DNA of 27,585 nucleotides from a virus: positions 1 to 27,585 of IMG/VR virus record IMGVR_UViG_3300021964_000411. One strand, written 5' to 3'. Numbering within the stretch: position 1 is the stretch's first letter; every line of letters begins with the position of its first letter. The position numbers and the translations under genes are program-made. Positions 20,510-27,585 of the stretch are shown here, piece by piece. A model generated the notes under the pieces. The model ran no database searches. It was given only the letters and a program-made list of their open reading frames with translations, and was not told the DNA's origin.

Positions 20510-20763
20510 CCCATATTCTTTTCGATAGCAGACTGTCTCTTCTTCTCATAGCTAGACATCTTGCCGTCCTTATCTAGGTCGCCAACCATCTTACCTTTTG
20601 CCATCTTCTTCTTCATGGTTCCCCCGTACATCATGCCTTGCTGCATACCTTGCTGGCGCGGGGCCATTGGGTTAGCTGACATCATCATGTCACCGCCCAT
20701 TTGCATAGGTTTGCGAACCATCGAACCGTAGGCATAGTGTTTCTTATTATTTTTGTTCTTCAT
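20506..20763 (-). CDS. Met/Gly-rich small protein with EF-hand-like loop
   Basis: 85 residues, 16 of them Met. The N-terminal two thirds is low complexity (MQMGGDMMMSANPMAPRQQG and on). Residues 62-73, DLDKDGKMSSYE, match the 12-residue calcium-binding EF-hand loop (DxDxDGxoxxxE) exactly, followed by a helix EKKRQSAIEKN. I recall similar Met/Gly-rich proteins in other marine phages, function unknown. GAGGAA precedes ATG 20763; it overlaps the end of the 1584-residue gene by 17 bases and is the last gene of the virion block. Confidence 0.78.
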   Translation of the reverse strand: MKNKNNKKHYAYGSMVRKPMQMGGDMMMSANPMAPRQQGMQQGMMYGGTMKKKMAKGKMVGDLDKDGKMSSYEKKRQSAIEKNMG

Positions 20764-23700
20764 TGGTTTCTTCCTCTTCTAAGTATTGGTCTACATAATT
20801 AGTTAAAGTCTCTTCTAGTCCATATCTAGCTACCTCAGTTGCAAAAAACTCAGTTAGTAATGTATCGAACGCGTTTAACTCTTTCTTCGTAACCAGCTTC
20901 GGGTATCTAAGCATCTTTTCCATTATTCGGGCAGCGTCTTTACTCTGCAGGGCTAACAGCATCACGTCTGAGTTGTGTTTTTGCATTAATCTTAATGTAA
21001 CTTCTGTTACAACATAGGAAGGACTAACCATTCCTCTAGCTATATTATACGCCCTACTGATAGCTTCGTTCGTTGACATCCCTTTTGAACCAAGTTGAAC
21101 AGCTAAGTTAGCAGCCTGTTGTCTTGCTAAGTAAAAGAATATACCGTGTAGGTTTTCTATCTGCTCTCTAGGCATTACCTTTTCTAAGTTCTTAACAACT
21201 TCAGGATTTTCTAATTCTGCCAAAGCACCTATAACATTTTCAAAACCGTGAGTAACTATAGGTTCTTGAAGAAGACCCCTTTTAATTTGTTCTTGTTTTA
21301 AGTCTACATCTATCTCACGCAAATCAGTTGCTGCCAATCTTCCTTTAGGTCCATAGCCTCCTTTTTGAATAAGACCTTGATAGGTCATATTATATACTGC
21401 GTTATCGAATATGGTATCTAAATCTGCACCTTTTAATTCTGGGTCTTCAGATATAACTTCTTTAAATTTAGAACGAACAGAATCTAAATCCCCCATACCA
21501 GAAATATATCGTTCATAAAACGAACCAGAATCTTTTATATTTATAATATCTTCTAAGACTTTCATAGACTTTTTAGAATAGTCTGCTTCTATTTTAGCTT
21601 CACCTTTAGCTTCTGACAAAGTACGTTTTAATTTTTCTACAGCCCTCTTACCTGTGTTGTAATTCGTGTTACCTTTTGCTATTAATTTAGCTATGTCTTT
21701 TTCTCTAGAAACCATGTCGGTTATATTAAATACAAGAACTTGGTCAGGGTTTCCGTCTAAGTCTGTAACGTTAATATTAAATATTTCGTTTATTTCATCT
21801 AGTTCATCTATAATAGATTGTTTAAAACCCAGATTTCTAGGGTCAACTCTCTGACCTATGGTGGGTGCCTTGGATAAGAAATCAGCAGCCCACGCGTCGT
21901 ACACGATAGCTTCTATGACTTCTTCCATTAATTCTAAAGCTACCCGACCTTCTTCTGTATTTAAGTTTATTCTCATCTGCCCTGTATTTTTATCAGGAAC
22001 ACCAAATAGTTGTTCTAGGCCCGCTATCTGATTTCTCAAATTTCCAATAGCTTCTGTCTTTCCTCGTCCACCACCCATGATTTTGGCAACAGACTTGCCC
22101 ATGTCACCCATAACATCTATAGGTGTTGCACCTTTATACAAACCACTAAGACCTGTTGAATCCTCTGTAACTTTATCTCCTGTTTTAGATGACAAAATTC
22201 TGTTTAGAACACTGCCGGGTCTATTAGGGTCATTTTTCTGTTGGTATATCTTCCTCACCTTTAAAAGAAACTCGTGACCTACAGGGTCATTTTCTTTCAT
22301 TATGTCATCAACAAGTTCTGTGAATTGACTGTATTCTCTAGAAACAGCAGGGTTAGTTGTCTTGTATCCGTAATCTCTAAAAGCCCGTCTAAATTCTTCT
22401 ATCTCTTCTATATTTGCATTTGCAAACACATTTGCAGAACCCGTCTTGTGTAATAATAATCCAAACTGAGTAGGGCTTTGTTTTGCTATACTCGTTATTT
22501 CCTCTGCAGTAATTCTTCCCCCGCTTGCTTCTACTATAGAAGTAATCATCTCCTGAACTTCTTCTTCAGAGAAAGTATTCATGGTGCGTTCGACCATTGC
22601 TTCGAACATCTTACGAGATTTTCTACCCAAGTAACCCCCGAAGAAGGTGGACGTAGGACTAAAGAACTTTTCTATATCTGATATTTCATCTCCTGCAAGA
22701 CGTAACATCTCAGTAACTACAGGAGATATATCTATGTTTGGTCTGTCAGTTGTTTTTACAAACTCTCTGAACCCCTCGTATGCCTCGTCCATCTCTAAAG
22801 CTAAAACACCTTGTCTTTGAAATATTAATGCTTCAACTGCTGTAGATAAGTTGTTTCTGTGCAAATCTTTTTTGTTTCGTATTGACCTTATCGTTTTAAA
22901 ACGACTTAATAAATCTTGTTGAGTTTGTAATATCAACTCACGTGATTCTTCTACTGAAGCAACATCTCCTGCCAAAGTTTTAGAGGTATTAAGAGATAAT
23001 CTTTTAGAGATGATGTTTTTTATTTCTACGTAATCTTCCAAGAATGTTTCTGGTAATGGTTCAGAAATGTCTGATACTGTGTCGGAAATCATAGCATCTA
23101 CGTGGGTATTTAATTTATTAAACTCCAAGTCCATAAACTTCTGAACATTTGTTAAACTGGATTCTGTTTGTTTTAATAATTCTCTCACAGCCCCTACCTG
23201 TTGAGGATTTGCAAATTCTGCGGCATGTTTTTGAAATCCTTGAATTAGTAACTGTCCTCTAGATGCAACTCTATCTACCTCTAAGGCAGCTTCTAACATA
23301 CTTCCTAAACCACCTTTCTTCGCTTTTTTTACACTTGCTGTTTGTGCAGCCATCTGATAAGCTGCAATAGCCATAGGTAGACCTGATATTTCAGCAAGCG
23401 ATTGATTGAGTATTTCTGCTGCTTTTGCCCTTTCAGCACCTTCGGGGAACATTTTTAAAAGTTCATCTTCTAGGTTTCTCTGTTCCTGTACTATGTTTAA
23501 AAAAGAATCCCTTGTATTTTCATCCATTTTTTCTATTTGCTTAAAGGCTGCAGAGATTTGCTTTCGTTCTAAAACTGTTAGCTTTCTATCTAGATACAAT
23601 TTCTCATAGTCGTCAATTGTCAAATCTTGCTGTGTTAGTTTCCTAAACATGTATCCAAAGGGGCTGAGTTTTCCTTGTGTATCCCAAGCTGTAATTCCTG

Positions 23701-25501
23701 CTGCACCTAAACCTATAGCTTTCTGAGTAACTCCAACACCTAGCCGTGTTACAAACTTACTACCACCAGTTATCTCTCCAAACAACCCTACACCTAGCCC
23801 AAATAACTCAGCGGTTTCTGCGTCCATACCGTATACACCATCTAAAAATTGTCTAGATGCTACTGCAGCAGTTGCCAAACGAATATCTGCACCTGCTACT
23901 TCGAGTACGTAAGGACTTACTTTATTTCTTAAAAAATTTCTAGTGTTTAGACGATACAAGTTATCGGCTTCTGCTTGTAATCTTATCTTTTCTTGGTTGC
24001 TTATTCCAACCTGTCTAGATTGCTTCATCAAGTCATCTGCCCTAGTTTTTGCCTCGCTAGTCTGCCTTGCTATTTCTTTGTTGTACGTACCTAACTCTAT
24101 GAGGTCTTTATCTAGTTTTACTTTTTTGTCGTAGTAAAGGGCTAATCTTTGAACATCTACTAAAGATACGTTTTTTCCCATATTAAGAGTATCACGAATT
24201 TTTATTGCCCTGTTTGCTTCCTCTACTGACCTTGCATTTTTAGTTTTTCCTAAAATAGTACCACCAAAAAAGTTCTCAGCAAGTATAACTCCCCACTGTT
24301 CTACTGCATTCATCTGAGAAAATGATTCTTCTACTACTGCATAGGCTGTAGCATCGTCAATAAACTGACGTTCTGTTTTCTGACCATCTAGAGTTGTTTC
24401 GTATACAAAGTTATCAAACTGTTCTTGCGTAAGTTTTCCTTCGGCTAGGTCTTTCTTAGCCCTGTCTCGTATTAGGTCATTCATACCCATAGCTAGAGTA
24501 GGTGCTGGTATAAAACGGTCTATATCCCTGAGTATATTATCCGTTCTTTGTTGGCGGTCATCGGATAATGCATTCCACTCTTCTTTAAAAGATGTTTGCA
24601 AATCAAATGCCCGTCGCATTGCTTCCATAGCACTTCCTGCGTAGTCTGCAGCGTAGTTAGGAAGAACGACTGCTGCCCTGCCTGTTTCGTTAAGTCGGGT
24701 TGTTAGATTTGATAAGAAGTCGCCCGTAGCCATCTCATCTATAAAAAACTGCCTTACTGCTACATCAACATCAGGTCTTCCTGTATTGACTATAGGTCTT
24801 AGAACATCATCTAATTTCTTGCGGCCTTTGGCGTATTCATCTGCTAGGGGGCGCACATCAGGGTCTAGATAGCTAGTATCTATTTCCCCTGTTTCAGATA
24901 CGAAAGCAATTGTGGGGTCTGTGGGTGCTGTTTCTTCTCGTCTTTGTCTTTTTAAGGATTCTTGCAAGGCAAGATTTAGTTTTATTTGTTTAGTAAATTC
25001 GGGTGTTCTAGCAAGTTTCGCTGCATTTGGACCGGAGTATCTTTTTGTACCCTCGTAAGTCTCTATAACTACTGTTTCACCAGCATCTAATTTAGCTAGT
25101 ACATCAGCATATGTTGTAACTTTAGTTGCTTCTTCCTCTCTTCTAGCTATATCTTCTTGTGCAGCTAGTCTTTTAAACTTAATGGGAGATGCTTCAACAA
25201 CAGCTTCCGCAACTTGTTTACCTGCAGTAATTGCTTCGCCTACACTTGTAGGTGTTTTTACATCCGGTAGTTTAGGTTTTGTTTTTGTTACTTGAACCTG
25301 ACTAGGCACACTAGCTTTAGGGTCGGGTTTTAATTCTACATTGACAGGTCTAATATCAACACGAGGTATGCCCTCTTCTGTTATAGTAGCAGGGCTATCG
25401 TCTAATTCTAATTCTCCTGCCGCAATTCTTTCGCCAACAGTTTGCTGCGTATCTTGATTTTCTTCTTCGTCAAGTACCACGGGAGTAGGTTGCTTCGCCA
25501 T
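20747..25501 (-). CDS. Very large putative internal virion protein
   Basis: 1584 residues. No catalytic motif recognised, and no lysozyme-like ExxxS found. The N-terminal 100 residues are acidic and Pro/Thr-rich, probably disordered; the rest is almost all helical with many charged heptads. The only hydrophobic region is about 530-606, Gly-rich (ELFGLGVGLFGEITGG and so on), which could insert into a membrane. Size, helical content, one hydrophobic patch and position at the end of the virion block match ejected internal proteins of T7-like phages (gp15/gp16 analogues), but there is no direct similarity. Starts one base after the stop of the 677-residue gene. Confidence 0.72.
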   Translation of the reverse strand: MAKQPTPVVLDEEENQDTQQTVGERIAAGELELDDSPATITEEGIPRVDIRPVNVELKPDPKASVPSQVQVTKTKPKLPDVKTPTSVGEAITAGKQVAEAVVEASPIKFKRLAAQEDIARREEEATKVTTYADVLAKLDAGETVVIETYEGTKRYSGPNAAKLARTPEFTKQIKLNLALQESLKRQRREETAPTDPTIAFVSETGEIDTSYLDPDVRPLADEYAKGRKKLDDVLRPIVNTGRPDVDVAVRQFFIDEMATGDFLSNLTTRLNETGRAAVVLPNYAADYAGSAMEAMRRAFDLQTSFKEEWNALSDDRQQRTDNILRDIDRFIPAPTLAMGMNDLIRDRAKKDLAEGKLTQEQFDNFVYETTLDGQKTERQFIDDATAYAVVEESFSQMNAVEQWGVILAENFFGGTILGKTKNARSVEEANRAIKIRDTLNMGKNVSLVDVQRLALYYDKKVKLDKDLIELGTYNKEIARQTSEAKTRADDLMKQSRQVGISNQEKIRLQAEADNLYRLNTRNFLRNKVSPYVLEVAGADIRLATAAVASRQFLDGVYGMDAETAELFGLGVGLFGEITGGSKFVTRLGVGVTQKAIGLGAAGITAWDTQGKLSPFGYMFRKLTQQDLTIDDYEKLYLDRKLTVLERKQISAAFKQIEKMDENTRDSFLNIVQEQRNLEDELLKMFPEGAERAKAAEILNQSLAEISGLPMAIAAYQMAAQTASVKKAKKGGLGSMLEAALEVDRVASRGQLLIQGFQKHAAEFANPQQVGAVRELLKQTESSLTNVQKFMDLEFNKLNTHVDAMISDTVSDISEPLPETFLEDYVEIKNIISKRLSLNTSKTLAGDVASVEESRELILQTQQDLLSRFKTIRSIRNKKDLHRNNLSTAVEALIFQRQGVLALEMDEAYEGFREFVKTTDRPNIDISPVVTEMLRLAGDEISDIEKFFSPTSTFFGGYLGRKSRKMFEAMVERTMNTFSEEEVQEMITSIVEASGGRITAEEITSIAKQSPTQFGLLLHKTGSANVFANANIEEIEEFRRAFRDYGYKTTNPAVSREYSQFTELVDDIMKENDPVGHEFLLKVRKIYQQKNDPNRPGSVLNRILSSKTGDKVTEDSTGLSGLYKGATPIDVMGDMGKSVAKIMGGGRGKTEAIGNLRNQIAGLEQLFGVPDKNTGQMRINLNTEEGRVALELMEEVIEAIVYDAWAADFLSKAPTIGQRVDPRNLGFKQSIIDELDEINEIFNINVTDLDGNPDQVLVFNITDMVSREKDIAKLIAKGNTNYNTGKRAVEKLKRTLSEAKGEAKIEADYSKKSMKVLEDIINIKDSGSFYERYISGMGDLDSVRSKFKEVISEDPELKGADLDTIFDNAVYNMTYQGLIQKGGYGPKGRLAATDLREIDVDLKQEQIKRGLLQEPIVTHGFENVIGALAELENPEVVKNLEKVMPREQIENLHGIFFYLARQQAANLAVQLGSKGMSTNEAISRAYNIARGMVSPSYVVTEVTLRLMQKHNSDVMLLALQSKDAARIMEKMLRYPKLVTKKELNAFDTLLTEFFATEVARYGLEETLTNYVDQYLEEEETNEEQK

Positions 25502-25502
25502 A

Positions 25503-27536
25503 TTATTCTACCTTCATAGCTTTTACAAAAGCATCTGTAACGTCGTTTCCGTCTCTATCTACCACAATCAGGTCGCCCGCTGCATTTTTAAATTCGTACG
25601 CTACTAAACCATCTCCGTAAAATAGTTCTGGTAAACCTTGCGCTACAGGGTCGAAGACTTCTTGTTCTTTACCTTGGCCTGTTAATGTGTTAGTTATACC
25701 GTCCATCAACTGTTCCGTTTTAGAAGATGTATCAACAAATCTATTATCCCTGATGCTACTTTGTTTTCGTCTGTGGTCTACAGTTGTCTTAACAAAGTTG
25801 TAGGCTTTTATAAAGCGTCTATCTTCTACAGTAATCTCGTCTTTATTTATTATACTTCTAAGCATAGCATTATTTTTATCTCTTGCTTCAAACTCTTCCA
25901 AGACAACCTTTAGTTTTTCTAACGAACCTTCTTGTGTTGTAAATATACCAGTTTGTCCTAGTCTTTGTAGTTGTATTTCAAAGTCTTGGTTAGACAAACG
26001 ACCTGAAGGGTCAACAGCACGTGCCATCTTAGCTGCAAGTGTTAACTTCAATGCGTCCATTCTGTTAAGTTGTTGATTTCTATTAAGTCCTAAATATTTT
26101 GCTGCTGTATCCGTTAAATCTGATAGATTTGTATCATCTTTTAAATTTTGGGTAAACTCTGCCATTGTAGGGTCGCCACCAAAAAATACCTGCGTTAGTT
26201 GTTTTGCTTGTCCAACTAAGCCAAAGCTAAATTGTTCTATTCTTTGTGTCAAACCTGTAGCCTTGTACGTCTCTTGTAAAGAATACAACTCTCTTAACAT
26301 TCTTACAGATTCTTGACCTGCTGCATCTTGTTCTATAAACTCACCAACGTTAACTCCTTGTTTCTTCATGTACGCATTACCATTAATTCCTGTTGTTGCA
26401 GTAGGTGGCTTTCCTACGTTAACAGGGTCCGGTTTAGTTATGGTAAACACAGCGCGAGTCATCGCCCCTATGTCTTCATCTGCAAAATTAAACCGTGAGT
26501 TTCCTTTTCCGACTCTTGTTAATACTTGTGAGACGTTATCTAAAGTAGTTAAATTAGCACCTCCCGCTAATAAAAATACGTTCTTCCCGCCAGAATCTAA
26601 CAGTAAAGACCCCGCAGCTATGGCTTCTATTTTACTGTCATCGTCAAGGAAATCCTGTGCCGTCATATCTGGGTCATCACCATAGGTTATATAGTCTCCA
26701 TTTACAACTACTTGTGCTATTCCCTCAGTCATCCCGTGGTACGTGGAAAGGTTATTTAATTGTTCAGAATTAACCCCGTACTCTTCCTGTATCTGCCTAA
26801 CGTCTATAAACGTTCCTGTGATGGTTTGTTCGTCGGGTGCAGCATTCTTATCAGGTATAAATACTTGACCATCCTCGATTATATCTCCAAACGTGGGGTC
26901 GCCTTTAGGAACAGATTTAAATTCTGTTTTAGGAAGTATGCTTAAATCTTGTAAGGCGCGATTCATAAATGGACTAGCTTTTTCCCAGTCGTAGTATGCT
27001 GCTTCAGTAGTCTTACCACCTTCATCTTTGCCGCTATTATCTTTAAAGTATACTTCATTCTGTCTGTTCCACATAGAACTTAGGTAAGATTTAAACTGTT
27101 CATTGTTTTTTGCTAATGAAACAACACTGTCGTAATTCTCTGCAAGATGCCCTTCCATTTTAGTCAGGCCAGTAAATAAATCTTCATCGTTTCCTATATC
27201 TATCATTCCAAAGGGTAGTACGATTTCGTTCTGTCCGGTACCAAACTTACTAGTGTTTTCAACATCATCCATAACTTTAACCATAGCGTAAGCTGCTGAA
27301 GTTATGTCAAACCCTTGTTTGTTTAATTGTGTAAGTGTTGACGCTTGTTCACCTGTTATTTTTTCATCACCGAATAAATTAAAAATAAGTTCGGAACCTG
27401 CTTTAGCAAGTTCCTTCTTGTTCTCCGCATCTAGTTCAGCCCGTGCTATCTCTGCAGATTTTCGTTCTCGCGCATTGTCCATAGACTGTTCGAATACACC
27501 TGTGGCAAACGCAGCCATGTTCAAACCAAATACCAT
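25503..27536 (-). CDS. Large putative virion structural / internal protein
   Basis: 677 residues. Begins MVFGLNMAAFATGVFEQSMD followed by a charged helix (21-50). The segment ALKLTLAAKMARAVDPSGRL then SNQDFEIQLQRLG (about 492-525) is a pattern I associate with large internal or structural proteins of marine short-tailed phages. A C-terminal VVDRDGNDVTDAF resembles a short ligand-binding loop. GAGGAG eight bases before ATG 27536; the start overlaps the stop of the upstream gene (TAATG). Forms one unit with the 1584-residue gene. Confidence 0.68.
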   Translation of the reverse strand: MVFGLNMAAFATGVFEQSMDNARERKSAEIARAELDAENKKELAKAGSELIFNLFGDEKITGEQASTLTQLNKQGFDITSAAYAMVKVMDDVENTSKFGTGQNEIVLPFGMIDIGNDEDLFTGLTKMEGHLAENYDSVVSLAKNNEQFKSYLSSMWNRQNEVYFKDNSGKDEGGKTTEAAYYDWEKASPFMNRALQDLSILPKTEFKSVPKGDPTFGDIIEDGQVFIPDKNAAPDEQTITGTFIDVRQIQEEYGVNSEQLNNLSTYHGMTEGIAQVVVNGDYITYGDDPDMTAQDFLDDDSKIEAIAAGSLLLDSGGKNVFLLAGGANLTTLDNVSQVLTRVGKGNSRFNFADEDIGAMTRAVFTITKPDPVNVGKPPTATTGINGNAYMKKQGVNVGEFIEQDAAGQESVRMLRELYSLQETYKATGLTQRIEQFSFGLVGQAKQLTQVFFGGDPTMAEFTQNLKDDTNLSDLTDTAAKYLGLNRNQQLNRMDALKLTLAAKMARAVDPSGRLSNQDFEIQLQRLGQTGIFTTQEGSLEKLKVVLEEFEARDKNNAMLRSIINKDEITVEDRRFIKAYNFVKTTVDHRRKQSSIRDNRFVDTSSKTEQLMDGITNTLTGQGKEQEVFDPVAQGLPELFYGDGLVAYEFKNAAGDLIVVDRDGNDVTDAFVKAMKVE

Positions 27537-27585
27537 TACTCATTCTCCTCGCGAGACATATTTATGAAGTTATCATCTTCAGGTT
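27536..27585 (-). CDS. C-terminal end of a virion-block gene, cut by window edge
   Basis: The reading frame ending at TAA 27538-27536 gives the last residues PEDDNFINMSREENE. Its stop shares an A with the start of the 677-residue gene (TAATG), the same coupling seen elsewhere in this genome, and GAGGAG for the next gene lies inside its last codons. Nothing can be said of its function. Confidence 0.6.
   Translation of the reverse strand, partial: PEDDNFINMSREENE

Noticed and set aside
25503-27536. Lytic transglycosylase or peptidase activity in the large virion proteins
   Set aside because: I looked for SLT-type or zinc peptidase motifs in both large proteins and found none that I could defend.
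1-27585. tRNA genes and a B12 riboswitch for nrdJ
   Set aside because: No cloverleaf was seen by eye, and only 17 bases separate nrdJ from the gene before it, leaving no room for a riboswitch.

Overview
The window is a 27.6 kb piece of a double-stranded DNA phage genome. It is most likely a short-tailed marine phage of the HMO-2011 type, a group that infects SAR116, SAR11 and Roseobacter-lineage alphaproteobacteria. The main reason is the family A DNA polymerase. It carries a half DnaJ-type zinc finger (two CxxCxGxG repeats) in front of the polymerase domain, which I remember as a hallmark of SAR116 phage HMO-2011. The B12-dependent ribonucleotide reductase, Cas4-like nuclease, T7-type endonuclease I and DUF1127 protein fit a marine alphaproteobacterial host. 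I see no tRNA, rRNA, CRISPR array or insertion sequence.

Layout. (1) 1-4409, minus strand: packaging block running leftward off the window. It holds a small terminase, a hypothetical gene, a large terminase with an AT-hook-like basic N-terminus, then a 605-residue protein with a hidden tyrosine-recombinase domain, then the start of another gene. (2) 4410-5164: a 755-base non-coding control region. It has two divergent near-perfect sigma-70 promoters, a three-copy 12-base repeat, a rightward terminator with no gene in front of it (candidate small RNA), and the terminator of the next block. (3) 5165-10116, minus strand: about fourteen mostly small genes, probably early, in three groups that each end at a Rho-independent terminator. 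They include DUF3310, a ribbon-helix-helix regulator, two small zinc-ribbon proteins, a Gp88-family protein, a DUF932-like protein and a winged-helix-like protein. Three of these genes (46, 51 and 55 residues) are too short for usual ORF cut-offs. (4) 10220-20509, plus strand: replication and nucleotide block with primase, DnaB-type helicase, split exonuclease and polymerase, a putative ssDNA-binding protein, Cas4-like nuclease, endonuclease I, class II ribonucleotide reductase, MazG-like pyrophosphatase, DUF1127, DUF6447 and a PD-(D/E)XK protein. (5) 20506-27585, minus strand: end of the virion block, with two very large internal-virion-type proteins and a small Met-rich protein with an EF-hand-like loop. 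It converges on block 4, and the two stop codons share one CTAG.

How it fits together. The left promoter at 4520-4548 is placed to drive terminase and then the virion genes leftward. If the genome is circular or circularly permuted, that one late unit would run around and finish at 20506 (inference). The rightward replication promoter (10220-10248) and the packaging control region share two sequence motifs, which suggests one regulatory circuit. The ribbon-helix-helix protein encoded beside it is the obvious candidate regulator. Homology statements come from reading motifs by eye; no database search was run.
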